Of a stretch of 64,000 bases of DNA, positions 22,401-33,033 are shown one piece after another (positions within the stretch are counted from its first letter, which is position 1; each line of letters begins with the position of its first letter). Where the stretch lies: contig JAVXUO010001523.1 of the NCBI GenBank assembly GCA_033065855.1, positions 1 through 64,000 on the forward strand, written 5' to 3'. The translations under genes were made by a program, and so were the position numbers. Origin of the DNA: Escallonia rubra. Lineage: Eukaryota; Streptophyta; Magnoliopsida; Escalloniales; Escalloniaceae. The notes under the pieces are model-generated. The model did no database searches. It saw only the letters and a program-made list of their open reading frames with translations, and was not told the DNA's origin.

Positions 22401-24169
22401 GTAATTATACCCTAACCTCAGGGACAGAGGTGTAATTAGCCCTAAAAATTATCTTTTGTATTGACTTTATGCGTACACTAAGTCTTTTATTTATGTAGGT
22501 TTAATATTTTAAATGACTAAAAGGGTATTTTTTTTTAATCATCTTTGAAATTTTTAGGTACATTAACATGTAAAATGACCATAAATACATCTCCTTTAAG
22601 TACTTTTTAAATTTTTAGGTGGACACTTTTACTATTGGGGATAAACTGTACCATATAAAGGGGAAAACTTTTGGAGAAGCAGGTGCCCACCTGTCCCACC
22701 CACTCCCTCCGCCACTGGTCAAAAGGACTCCTTTGCGGTTCACTACCGTTGACATGACACCCTCCAATGCATATTTTCTGAGGTATGAGCTCCGCTTTGA
22801 TAGTCTTGACCATCAGCTCAAGAATGGACCCTATGTATTGCATCTCCACGGCACACTTAGTAGAATCACCATGCACTTCTATGAGGAAAATGGAAGCTAG
22901 AAGCAAAGCATTTGCATGCTAGTTAAACAGGGGTAGCCCCCAAGGCTCCTGCCAATGCATGGCCCATTGAGGGTTAATTGTACACAGCCTTATTCCTACT
23001 TTCCATACATGCTATCTCCACTTTCGAACTCATCACGTTATGATGGAGCCACCCAATTATATAAAAGTACAGTTTGCAATTTGACTAAACGAGTCTACAA
23101 GTGGCGTTTAATGGTCTGCGGGGCTTCCCGTGGCTCTTATCGCCTATTTTAAGGTAAATGTTGAAGACAATGGGTTCCATAACACCCTTTTAGCTACTGT
23201 CGATCATAAAGTAACGTTGAAGTGGGTTGAACTTGTTTCCAAAAGTTCGATGTTTTGGTAATATTAAAAGGCTCATTTTGATGCATTTAAGTGCCCGTCA
23301 ATGGTAGGTCTATTGAGATATGTAACTAAGGAAAGAATCCACTTAGAACCAGATGGAATCAAAGTAGTTTCAGTATAATATGGGCACATCACAGGATTGT
23401 AGTGGTAAATATTTCACTTACAAGTGCAAGAAATTGCCCCCTAAGTGATTATTCCTCGAGTCTAACCTCATAAATATTTTTTCTAACTTGTATTGTCTTC
23501 TCATATAACTCTTTTTTTTTTCTTTTTTTAAGGGTGCATGTTGTGCTTCAATCTTTAATTTTCAGTTTTTATTTCTGGAGGGCATTATAAATAACTAACC
23601 ACCGAAAAGTAGGGAAGGAAAAGGTTTCAACACAAGTTGAACTATACCAATAGTAACATTAAACACCCCAATTATCTTTTACAGGTTGGCGGTTGTTGCA
23701 ATGGCTGGACTGGCGGCTGAAGGTCTAGAATATGATAAAGTTATTGGCCAATCTGCTGACCTTTTCACTCTTCAGGTTTGTAGACATCATTCACCTGATG
23801 TCAAGCTTTTCTACATATTCATGCACAATAAACTGAAGCTTTTGCCTTCTATCTTCTCAGCGATTCATAAACAGGACCAAGCCACAGCTTAGCAAAGAAC
23901 AACAACAAAATCTTACTAGATGGGCGGTAAGTTGCTCGACCATACCTTGTGATGTACGCATGATTGTCTCAGCTGGATTTGGATTATGCATCAACTGATA
24001 GTGGTATCAGATCACAATGCATAATGCTTTTGTCCTGAAAAAATTGCAGGTTCTCTTTGCTGCATCACTCTTGAAAAATAACAAGGCACTTCATGAAGCC
24101 CTAATGTCTGCAATGTCAAAGAAAGCTACTGTGTTAGAGTGCATCGAAGCGATTGAGAAGGCTGCGTAA
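13252..24169 (+). CDS. AAA-less FtsH-like (peptidase M41-type) chloroplast membrane metalloprotease, 10 exons
   Basis: The spliced product is 326 residues. Residues 1 to about 40 are Ser/Arg-rich and acid-poor, typical of a plastid transit peptide. Exon 4 (VVGTTGFLGVLAGQL) and exon 5 (FVPYLIGSISLIVLAVG) each encode a hydrophobic membrane segment. HEAAH at 185-189 is the zinc-binding HExxH, with catalytic Glu186. GQSADL (256-261) matches the FtsH/M41 block that supplies the third ligand, here Asp260. No Walker A/B AAA module is present, which is usual for this plant family of stand-alone M41-like thylakoid or envelope proteins (annotated as FtsH-like or 'stress regulated' proteins, related to Arabidopsis At5g27290 and VIRESCENT3). 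Proteolysis is inferred from the intact motifs and has not been shown. ATG 13252 was chosen over an in-frame GTG at 13243; its context is gcaacaATGg. All introns are GT-AG and phases match. Introns 1 and 7 are enlarged by repeats. Confidence 0.93.
13670..14232. repeat. 188-bp tandem triplication in intron 1
   Basis: Three copies begin at the 'taatgcctccgtt' block at 13682, 13870 and 14058, exactly 188 bp apart. Each contains 'cataaccttactagtagaag', 'ttctcaaaa(c/g)tagattttt' and 'aaatcagcttaagaacctgt'. Within copy 1 the phrase 'cgttgaggtcaaagt' is itself repeated. The third copy is the most diverged. No coding role is visible. Confidence 0.95.
14518..14629. repeat. 56-bp exact tandem duplication in intron 1
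   Basis: Two copies starting 'atctcggtaattcaattg' at 14518 and 14574 are virtually identical, suggesting a recent duplication. Confidence 0.95.
16717..16812 (+). CDS. M41-like gene exon 2 (residues 57-88)
   Basis: Acceptor ctgcag^aaa, donor acg^gtgagt, phase 0 at both ends. Contains EALDQLREIGWAKKW, a conserved pre-membrane block of the family. Confidence 0.93.
16986..17060 (+). CDS. M41-like gene exon 3 (residues 89-113)
   Basis: Acceptor aacag^acg, donor gat^gtaagt. Encodes TSLRELTTLGIKNAENLAIP and VRND. Confidence 0.93.
17176..17244 (+). CDS. M41-like gene exon 4 (residues 114-136, first membrane segment)
   Basis: Acceptor tgcag^gct, donor ggg^gtaact. The hydrophobic stretch FLFTVVGTTGFLGVLAGQL is the first likely transmembrane helix. 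Confidence 0.93.
18668..18744 (+). CDS. M41-like gene exon 5 (second membrane segment)
   Basis: Acceptor tttcag^gat, donor ctgg^gtaagt, ending in phase 2. Encodes DWGFFVPYLIG, then the hydrophobic SISLIVLAVGSISP. Confidence 0.93.
18947..19035 (+). CDS. M41-like gene exon 6 (HEAAH zinc motif)
   Basis: Acceptor gtgtag^g completes the split Gly codon. Encodes FSTFFPDYQDRIARHEAAHF; the HExxH residues 185-189 are all in this exon. Donor ttag^gtgttc, phase 1. Confidence 0.93.
19820..19949 (+). CDS. M41-like gene exon 7
   Basis: Acceptor tttcag^tttcc completes Val192. Encodes SYLIGLPILGYSLDIGKEHV and on to SGQLDSKEVD. Donor acag^gtaatt, phase 2. The following intron 7 is 3.7 kb and holds nested transposons. 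Confidence 0.93.
21315..22442. mobile_element. Non-autonomous MULE nested inside the intron-7 hAT element
   Basis: TIRs start 'gggctaattacacc', continue 'cctgaggttagggt(g/a)taattacag', and are inverted at the right end. They are flanked by a perfect 9-bp target duplication, taaaaatta (21306-21314 and 22443-22451), diagnostic of Mutator-like elements. The interior has a C-rich segment (21770-21850) and a (ggggaa)n array. No transposase and no recognisable captured gene were found. The element is 1128 bp. Confidence 0.92.
22015..22105. repeat. (ggggaa)n minisatellite
   Basis: A run of 'ggggaa' hexamers is interrupted by 'ggtgggtacgtcgac' and then resumes. It lies in the interior of the intronic MULE. 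The Gly/Arg/Lys-rich ORFs over it are compositional. Confidence 0.9.
23685..23775 (+). CDS. M41-like gene exon 8 (third zinc-ligand block)
   Basis: Acceptor ttacag^g completes Arg235. Encodes VVAMAGLAAEGLEYD and VIGQSADLFTLQ, matching the M41 helix that supplies the Asp ligand (Asp260). Donor ttcag^gtttgt, phase 0. Confidence 0.93.
23861..23926 (+). CDS. M41-like gene exon 9
   Basis: Acceptor tctcag^cga, donor gcg^gtaagt. Encodes RFINRTKPQLSKEQQQNL and TRWA. Confidence 0.93.
24050..24169 (+). CDS. M41-like gene exon 10 and stop
   Basis: Acceptor ttgcag^gtt. Encodes residues 288-326 (VLFAASLLKNNKALHEALMS and on to CIEAIEKAA) and ends in TAA at 24167-24169. A GA-repeat follows at 24330, and the 3' UTR probably ends near it. 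Confidence 0.93.
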   Translation, partial: VLFAASLLKNNKALHEALMSAMSKKATVLECIEAIEKAA

Positions 24170-24323
24170 CCCAGGTGTAGTCTTCTTGCTACACAGTCAT
24201 ACAGTGAAGTCGAAATAGGAAATTGGCTTCTTCTCTTTTTTTCTTTCATCGAATGTACTTTAATTATTGAATCTCACAAGATTCTTAAAAGGTTTTTCAC
24301 CATGTAATCGAGATAATCTAGTA

Positions 24324-24329
<6 letters not shown>

Positions 24330-24354
<25 letters not shown>
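24330..24354. repeat. (GA)n microsatellite
   Basis: About 12 GA units lie 160 bp after the stop codon of the M41-like gene, probably at or beyond its 3' UTR. Confidence 0.9.
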
Positions 24355-24361
<7 letters not shown>

Positions 24362-24746
24362 AAGGCTCCTAAATATGCCATCCTCATGATGTTTGGACTT
24401 CTTAGGACAAAATTCATATTTGACGGTGTTCTTCTCTTCGTCTATTTTTTGCATCACACAAATGAAATGTACATTGAAGTCAGAGTGCGAAAAATGCCTC
24501 TCACAAAAGTAAAAGTACAACGAACTCCCTTTATTGATGGAGGTTCAACTGCTGTCAACCATCAGTAACTATAGAAATTAAACATGAACCTAAGGGATGT
24601 CTAACGGCCTATGTTGCGTTGTGTACTTGTAAGGCACTTTTAGACAAAGAAGAACAGAAAGAAATAGGAGGAGTTTAGAGAGAAATTCATTTTGTGCTTC
24701 GCTTGTGATCAATACGCACCTTCTCTAAGGTGGTTTCATATCAATT

Positions 24747-26117
24747 TCAAACCCGAAAACAGAAAATGCAGGAAAGCGAAAAACCTAAAGTGAAGGGCGT
24801 GTGTGGTGTGAGTAAATAGCCAAAACCGAAATTGCACAACATTTTGCTCTCTTCAAATGATCTTGGTACCCAAGGTTCAAAAGTAAATAAGCTTTTGATG
24901 GTAGCCCAATCTTCCCATTTAGGGCCCTTCGTTACATACTTAAACCGTTCAACCAACAATTGAACTACTGCCATGTTGTTGCGCTTGATCATTCTGTGAT
25001 CGTGAATGGCATTGGCCCTCTGTACCAAGATTGGGCAGGTCAGTAGAGACGAGAGCATGGAAACAAACCTGTCTCTTAAGCAAGCAGACATGGAACACTG
25101 GGTGAGCCATAGACGTATGTGGGAGCTTCAATTTGGTAGCAACTTTACTAATCTTATGTTCGATCTCAAAGGTTCCATAGTACTTCGGTGAGACTTTGAG
25201 GTTTCATCAGATGGTTTTGGAGGTTCGTCTATGGGGTTGGAACCCCAATCACCTGTTGGCTGTTGCAAATATCCTCTCACTTCTGTGTTGGTTGGCATAC
25301 CGAATCATTTGCACCTGAGCCAACTCCAAATTGATCCACTTTTGGAATGTTGGTAGGTGGTGAAACCGGCATAGGATAGGCCTAGCCTTGTAACCCTATA
25401 GGGCTTCAAATGGACTCGCCTTAATTAATCTGTCATAGGAGGCATCATATCACATTTCAGCCATTGTACCATCTAGACCAATGTTTAGGCTTGCTAAAGG
25501 TTGAGTAGTTTGCAACGCATCTGCTGAACCTCTATTCCATCAGTTTCTAGATGATTGGCAGAGCCAAGTACAAGGGTGTTGCCCATAATCTTGAACAAGG
25601 TGCTGCCACAAATGGATTGTGAACACCTTATCTCTGTCCTAGACTATACTGCAAAACTTCATTTAGTTTGACCACATTTTCAAGGAAGGCTTGTGCCACA
25701 GAATGGGCTGAGATTGGGTGTGACAAGGCCACCATGGAGTGTACTTTACCACAACCTGCTTGATCTCCTTGCCAGCTAAGTTTCGGAGACCTTTAATGAA
25801 GTCCATGCTAAAATTAGACTACAGCTGATTAGGAATTGGGAGAGGCTGCAGCAAGCCTGGGTCCTTCACACTCTCAGCCTTGTCCTTTGACGTGCTTAAC
25901 ACAGAGAGACATATGAGTGAACGTCTTGTTGCATCTTGGGCCAGTAAAAGTATTGAGATGGACCGTGTAAAGATGCCTTCATACCAGATTGCCACCCCAT
26001 GCCTGAGTCATGGAGTTCGTTATTGAGAGTGAGCCTTACATCTCCTCGAATGCCCACATAATATGTACCATTGCATCCCAGAAAGCCATTAAAGTAGCTA
26101 TACTGTGATGTATCCAT
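24747..26117 (-). pseudogene. Decayed Ty3/gypsy integrase region
   Basis: On the minus strand, the segment from 26117 down reads NELHDSGMGWQSGMKA and then YFYWPKMQQDVHSYV, matching the HHCC zinc-binding and 'FyWp.M..dv..yv..C' block of gypsy integrases. At 24950-25131 it reads HPVFHVCLLKRQV, the 'HPVFHVSqLkk' block after the integrase core, followed by a chromodomain-like WEDWATIKSLF. Order and orientation are consistent. Multiple frameshifts make it a pseudogene. No LTR was located. Confidence 0.75.
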
Positions 26118-27300
26118 GGTTTGTAAGAGTCAATTAGTGATCAGTTAGCATAATTTCAATCTTGGAGGTCAGCAGTGGCCCCTCGGCTGTAGATAATATT
26201 CTAAGAGGGCTAAATGCCTTTTTGCTCAACTCCGTGTGGAGTACTTAAACACAAAGCGGAGATAGTGTTTATGGTCTCTGGTAGTTTTACCATAGACCAG
26301 GGTGTCATAATAAGAAGAGTGAAGACTAAGACAAACTGCCTTGGGGTAAGGTTTAAACACAATGTTCATCAAAGCTTGGAAATTTGCTGGAGCATTAGCT
26401 GGTCCAACTGCTTTACCTTATATTAAAAGTGGGCGGCAAATGCAGTTCGTGGATTCTTCTGCTGCCATCCTTAGTTGGTCATGACCAGATCTGGGTGAAG
26501 ATTGTAACTCTTTTGTAGTTCATCTGGGACGTCATCAATCAAAAAAGAAAAAAAGAATAGCTAACATAGTGTATTTCCCAGTCCTAGGCTTGAAATGAAA
26601 TCAATTCTCAGATATTTAATCTCCATTCTTAGTCTATGTCCAATTACCCTCTCCCAAAGCTTCATAGCGCGACTCATCAGCTTGGTACCTTGTTGCAATG
26701 GAATTAAATTGATTCTCAAGTAATTTAGGATGGGTTTGAAGCCCTGTGGTTTCTAATTTTCAGCTTTAAAAATAATAAAAATTAAACGCTTTCATTTTTA
26801 CAAAAACTAGCATGTGTTTGGTTATGGTTTTTTTTTATTTTTTGAGTTTATCTCTCATTATTTTTTTTCTTTCAACCCTTTCATATGTCCTTCATCTCCA
26901 ACAGAACACCTCCTGACCACCATCACCATCAAACCCACGACAATACCACAAATCTGAACCAATTGCAAGTCAAACCAAGTCAACCTAATCGTTGGCACCG
27001 GCCCGTCAGAATTAGCCATGCTGCCTCTGTCTCCGCTGCTGCCAAAGGTGTCCTCGACCTGAACCATTTCTACGGCAGCCACTCTTCACCACCTTACCTC
27101 CTTCCTCACCTCTCAATTCCAGCCCTCTTCTCCCTAATCCGACATATTGGGGTACACAATCAGTGGAAGCACCACGTCTCCAGTAAGGATCTGCCATTTG
27201 CATATGTTTATCAACTTTCCTCTTGATTTTGGTTGTACAGTTCCAAACCTCCCTTTGCGACTTTGTTTAAGCTTAGTTCAGTAAGAGGCCATTATGATAT
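26118..27300. other. Intergenic spacer, nothing firmly recognised
   Basis: Low-complexity T-rich patches and short ORFs are present (for example 26885-27226 +, His/Pro-rich), but none resembles a known family. The 26740-26880 stretch resembles the T-rich arms of TIR elements but has no visible partner. Confidence 0.35.
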
Positions 27301-27329
27301 AAGACTCCTAGGATGGAGAATAATAGAGT

Positions 27330-27480
27330 TTAGCACGGTTCGGTTCGGTTTGAGAACAAACCGAAAACCAAACCTTTGAATCTAATCTTTCAACCGAACC
27401 GAAGCTAACACTATCGGTTTGGACAATTTGATTTAGTTGGTCTAAACAGTTCGGTTTAGTCGGTTTAAATCGGTTTGTGA
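27330..27480. repeat. hAT-end-like 'cggttcggtt' block
   Basis: 'cacggttcggttcggttt' is followed by 'caaaccgaaaaccaaacc' and inverted 'aaccgaaccga', then 'ttcggtttagtcggttta'. Such cggtt-rich subterminal inverted blocks are common at plant hAT ends. Only one end is evident, so this is probably a fragment or a short MITE. Confidence 0.45.
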
Positions 27481-27979
27481 CCATTAAAAAAGTTGTCCCC
27501 TTTGCAGACATACTACTAAATCTAAATTATTATTTAATATCGAAGTTATATGTTCTCTAAATTGCACATAATCTTGTTAGATATAATATGTAAGTGATAT
27601 TGTTCACATAAATTATAAGTGTTATTTCAAATATGTATTAGAATAAAAACTCAATTATCCTTTTGTCATTAATGTACGAGAAACAAGACTGCCCATATAG
27701 TAAACCGCCCCACAGAAGAAGAGCAAGTCAACATACATAGTAAGGAACAAACAGTTGTCGGTGCACCATGAATACATCTTTTGACACTATCATACGACGT
27801 TCAAGTCTTTAATGGGTTCCCCAGTGCAGATTGAAGATGCCATGAACAAGGAGACTATCTCTCGAGAAACGAAGCCTGGATTCCATTGAACTGGCACAAG
27901 GAATTCCAATGTGCAACCTAAGTCTACCAATGCCAACAATGTCAACAATGTCTTAGCACAACGAGTATTGTCACAGGAA

Positions 27980-30900
27980 TCCAGTACTGAATCTAGATGA
28001 AAGTTTATTCGACTAAATGTTTCATTGCCCAAGGTGTTCAAGCAGTTGCTGTGAAAGGGTTATGATATCTAAATTACCCCTTACCCCAACACTAGCAGTG
28101 ATACCTGAAGGGGTATGATGTCCAAGCTTTCTGCGAATACCACTGGGGAAAGGGCCATTGCATTTGAGAGATGTATCACCCGTCGACATGTTATTCAAGA
28201 CCTTATAGACAAGGGCGAAGTCTCCTCTCCTACCAAGCCCAACGTAAGAAAAGAATCCTTGCTAGCTTACAAGGTTAATGCTATCGATGATAATCTGCTA
28301 GCTAGATCCTTGTAAACTCATAGCTCCAATCAGTCAGTATGTGAATGTTCCATCCGTTCTGTCTATGATCCTTTATCAGAGTTTTGTGATGTAATTTTGT
28401 GGGAAGAGTTAATGGAAGATGAAGCCTTTTTTGTAGAAGAAGAGGATTAAAGTGAGGACAAGAGCTTTGTGTTCAGACCCAATACTGTTGTGTCGCATCT
28501 GACGGGTATGTTTGAGCCTACCAGACAACATCCCAACAGTTGTGTTAGACCTATTATTCTCCCAGGACCTGCAAGATGATGAAGTATTGAGACATTAAAG
28601 AAGACCCATGCCAACATCTCTATTTGTATATTAATGGCTGCTTCTTATTCCCATGAACATGCCTTGATCAAGCTACTAAGCAAGGCCTAAGTACCCATAC
28701 AGACTAAACCAGAGCAGCTATCCTATGTACTCAGGGATATTATTTACGAAATTGTTCTTACATTCTTTGAATAATATTTGCCGAAGTCAGGACCAAGCCA
28801 CAACGACCAGTTCCACATCACCATGTTGGCTCTTGATAAGGGGGTTCTTTTAATCCTCATTTTGCCCTCAATGTTTGTCCATTGCCTACTTTGTAAGCCC
28901 TTGGTGTCGATTCTGAGAATTTACTCATTCCAGTCAAACAATTAGAGCCTATGACAACACCAGGCGAGAGGTATTTGCACAGTCAAGGTTCCTATGGCAG
29001 TCGAGACCGCCAATTTAGGAGTGGAGTTTCAGGTGTTAGATTTTTCCATTCGCCTTCAATCTCTTGGTTGGAAGGCCATGAGTACATTAGGTCAAAGCGA
29101 TCCCCTCTACCCTACATTAGAAGGTCAATTTTGTACTTGAAAAAGCAATATTTACTATCATGGGAGATTCTTAGCTATCCTAGATAGGATAAGCGAAAAA
29201 ATGACAAGGACAATGTTGCAATCCTGCATGACTCGCTAGACCCGATTCTTAATTGGTTTAAAATCGACCGCCCGATACAATGTTTGGTTTAAGGAAGTTT
29301 GTCGCATTGAAAACTTTCTCAATTTTGCACCTTACAGTAACACCACTGTGCTCCCCATTATGAGGAAACTCCATTAACTCTCCGTAAAGGGTTTAGGTTA
29401 TAATTGTTAAGGGCTTCCTAGCTTCCCTGTTCTAGAAAACAAGAAAGATAAATTCAGATTGGGATACAAGACTACTAAGAAAGAGAGGAAAGAAGCCCTC
29501 ATGAGTGTAGCCTACGCCAAGAAAGCCAGGGAGGAAGGACGACTCATAGTCTTGCATGCCATGTCTAAGGTCCTACGCTGAATGTATATTTTGTCAAGGA
29601 AGGAGAGAAAGGACCTTACTACGGTTCCCAGAGTCAGTCTACGACGTGGAGACCATGAAGCTAATCAACGAATGGGAAATTTTTATGACTGTGGGTGGGT
29701 GAAAGACAGAGAGTTACTATGCTTAATGGAGCTAGGTAAGATAATGCCTCTGATTGGAGGATTTTATGGAACTAGAAGGAATGACGACATGTTTCGACGA
29801 TATGCACATCCTTATGCTTATCGGTGAGATGGATGATCAGAATCTTGACCCGACAAGCCGGATCACCTCAGTATAGGGCGGCATGCAAAATTGGAAGATC
29901 AAGCACGAATGGCTAGCTGTGGAGGAGGTCACCGAGGACCATCCTGATGCCAATACCATTCTTGAACCGGTTACTCTAAATGCTTATGTTCCGTTAGACG
30001 ATTTGAATATGCTTGCCTATTATGTTCTCCCTAGATTTTTAATGGATAATGTGCTGGTTGATCTTGATTAGTGTTTGGTTGCTGGTATAAGTTATGATGA
30101 ATCAATCCACATGGTTAATATTGAATCACAACTAATGGACCAAGAAGAGAAAAAATTCTTGAAATAAATGATGAAAGTAATAGAAAATAGGGACTCAAAT
30201 CAAGTCAAGCCAGTAGCAGAAGAAACAGTCAAAGTCAAGATAGGCACGCCAGAAAATGTAAAAGAAATAAAAATGGGGGCCGGCCTAGATGAGGAAGAAA
30301 GATAGAGAATCACTGAACTTCTAAAAAACTTCATTGGCATATTTGCTTTGTCATATAGTGACATGCGCGGTATTGACTTGTTGATCATTGAGCATCACCT
30401 ACCCACTCTGCCAGAGGTTAAACCCATCAAACAGAAACTCTGCAAGTTGAGACCTGAATGGTCTCTCAAGGTCAAGGAGGAAGTACCCTGCATATTTTTC
30501 CAACATAGTACCAGTCCCTAAATCGACCAGCCAAACCCGAATGTAAGTTGACTATCAAGAACTTAACCGAGCCTCCTCGAAGGATGACTTTCATCTTTCC
30601 ATCATTGATATGGTCATAAACAATAGCGCGGAGCACAAGTTGGTTTCCTTTGTGAATTGCTTCACATGAAATAATTAGATAAAGATATCTCCTGAAGATC
30701 AAGAGAAAACAGCCTTCACTACACCATGGGGCACATTTTGCTACACGGTGATCGGTGATGCTTTTGGATTGAAAAATGGCGGGACTACATATTAGCGAGT
30801 TGCCACTACCCTCTTCCATGATATGATCCATGAGGAAGTATAGGTGTACGTAGACGATATGATCATTAAGTCAAAGAAATGGGATGATCGTTGTACAATT

Positions 30901-33033
30901 TTAAGGAAATACTTTGAGAGGTTAAGGCAATATAATTGGAGAGCCAATCACCAGAAGTGTGTGTTCGGAGTTACAGCTGGTAAGCTACTAGGATTTATGT
31001 TCAGCAAGCAGGGCATATGAGTTCATCCGGCTAAAATTAAGACTATAGTTGAGATGTCTCCACCAACGAGTGAGAAAGAAATTCAAGGGTTCCTAGGTAG
31101 GATCCAATACATCAATCGATTTTTATCCCAGTTGACCATGATCTGCGAGCCACCCTTTAAGTTGTTGAAGAAAGATTTAACCAAGGAGTGGAATCCCATT
31201 TACTAGGAAAGATTTGATAAGATTAACCAATACTTGTGTAACCCTCCCCCCCAATCTTGAGCCCTTTTGTACCTAGTACTTCTTTATTGCTTTACCTAAT
31301 CGTGATCGATACAACAGTCAAAGTGATGTTGGCTCAACATCTAGAGAATTCACTGATATAGAGAGTCATCTACCATGTCAGTAAAATGTTAACCCAGGGA
31401 GAGATGAACTATTCAGCTTTAGAGAAGACATACGTGTCACTAGTCCGAATAACACATAGATTACGATATTTTGTGTTGGCTTACCCCATTAAATTGTTGG
31501 CTATGATGGACCTAGTGAAGTATTTGTTTGACAAGCCGGTCTTATCCAACCCCACAGCAAAGTGGCTCTTGCTACTTTCCGAGTTTGACATCACCTATGT
31601 CATTCAGAAATCTATAAAAGGAAAGGTCATGGCAGACATACTCGCCTATTGTCCAGCAGAAGATACCAGTCATTAGAGGTGAGGTTTCCAGACGAAGATG
31701 TTTGTGTCGTAGAATCTGAGACCAGATGACAACTGTATTTTGATGGAGCCACGAAAAGAAAAATATTTAGGGTAGGGATATAGCTAATCTTATTGGATGG
31801 GGCCCGTACTCCTATAGCATTAAGTTGACCTTTGATGGTGCTAATAATACCATCAAATATAAATCATGCATCATTGGGTTGGAAATAACCTCAATGCTGG
31901 ATTGAGAAAAGTTACATTGTACGATGATTCAACCTTGATCATCCATTAGATATAGGGGATGTGGAGAACTAGAAATGAATGTCTATAAGCATACCATGCC
32001 TGTTTATAGAAGATTATAGACAAATTTGAAGATATAGAATTTCAGTGCTTGCCTCGACTCACGAATAATTTCATTGATGCTTTAGCGACCCTTACGTACC
32101 CAAAGAACAAGAAATGGAGCGATTTATGATCAAGAAGAGGGATTGACCAGCTTATTATTTCATGGTTTGACCGATAGAAGAAACCGGGAAAGAAGAACCA
32201 CGGTACACTGATATCTAAAATTTGATCCAAGCTGGTAAATATCCCGAATGAGCTTCCATGAAAGACCGCATGTTTCTAAGAAGATGGGCAGCGCAATTCA
32301 TCATGTGCAATAAAAACCTTTACAAGAGACATTATGACGGGAAACACTTGATGTGTGCCACATAAAGAGAAGGTTATCATATCATGGAAGATATACACTC
32401 AGACGAGTGTGGACCTTACATGAATGACTAGATGTTAGCGAAGAAAGTACTTCGACAAGGATATTACTGGAGTACCATGGGACGAGATTACTTTATGAAG
32501 TAGGTAGATGTCGCATCGCCATATGCCGTGTTGAAAGGCTAAGAAAGTAGCTCAATTCACCCGGACCAACATTATCTGCCGATATGGAGTTCCTAATGAG
32601 TTAATTTCAGACAATCTGTTGTACTTTGAAGGAGAGGTTACATATTTGGTGTAAGAATATGGCATAGTCCGACATCAATCGTCACCATACCATCCACAGA
32701 CCAATAGAGCTATAGAGGCCACTAACAAAAATACTAAGAATATCCTATGAAAGATGAAGGACTCTTGAACTTCCCTATGCCCTCTGGGGCTATAGGACAT
32801 CAGTGAGAACATCTCTCAGGGCTACACATACTCATTGGTTTACGACATGGAGGTAGCCGTCCCGGTAGAATTAGAGGTAACCTCTCTTAGGGAACTATTG
32901 GAAAATCAAATAGCCGATGAAAATTGGCTGCGACATCGTTTTTGAAGAATAAACATTGGCAGACGAGAACAGATTAAAAGGCTTTTATCATATTCAGGGT
33001 TATCATAAACGAATTACCTGAACATTCAATAAG
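27980..33033 (+). pseudogene. Tat-lineage Ty3/gypsy gag-pol relic, 5' part
   Basis: Recognisable pieces, in order across stops: gag tail before the zinc knuckle (NVSLPKVFKQLL, about 28010-28060) and HVIQDLIDKGEV (about 28180); a post-protease 'AFNLLvGRP' block (about 29060); KNFIGIFALSYSDMRGID and HHLPTLPEVKPIKQKL (about 30330-30450); reverse transcriptase EKTAFTTPWGTFCYTVI (about 30700) and VYVDDMIIKSK (30844-30876); FLGRIQYINRF (about 31090); RNase H TQGEMNYSALEKTY (31390); integrase zinc region (EDIHSDECGPYM, about 32380) and RYGVPNELISDN (about 32580). Order and spacing are those of a gypsy element. Dozens of stops show it is long dead. The coding frame breaks at 33033, where a solo LTR has inserted, and resumes at 34286. 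Confidence 0.88.

Larger units (their letters stand above)
20751..22717. mobile_element. Non-autonomous hAT element in intron 7
   Basis: The terminal inverted repeats are 'cagtagcggag' on the left and the inverse of 'cagtggcggag' on the right, with a shared 'aggtgggcacc' block further in. They are flanked by a perfect 8-bp target duplication, gtcaaaag, at 20743-20750 and 22718-22725. An 8-bp duplication and CAGTGGCGGAG-type ends fit hAT. No transposase remains. A MULE is inserted inside it (21315-22442). A related copy begins near the right edge of the window. The element sits between exons 7 and 8 and does not touch either splice site. Confidence 0.9.
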
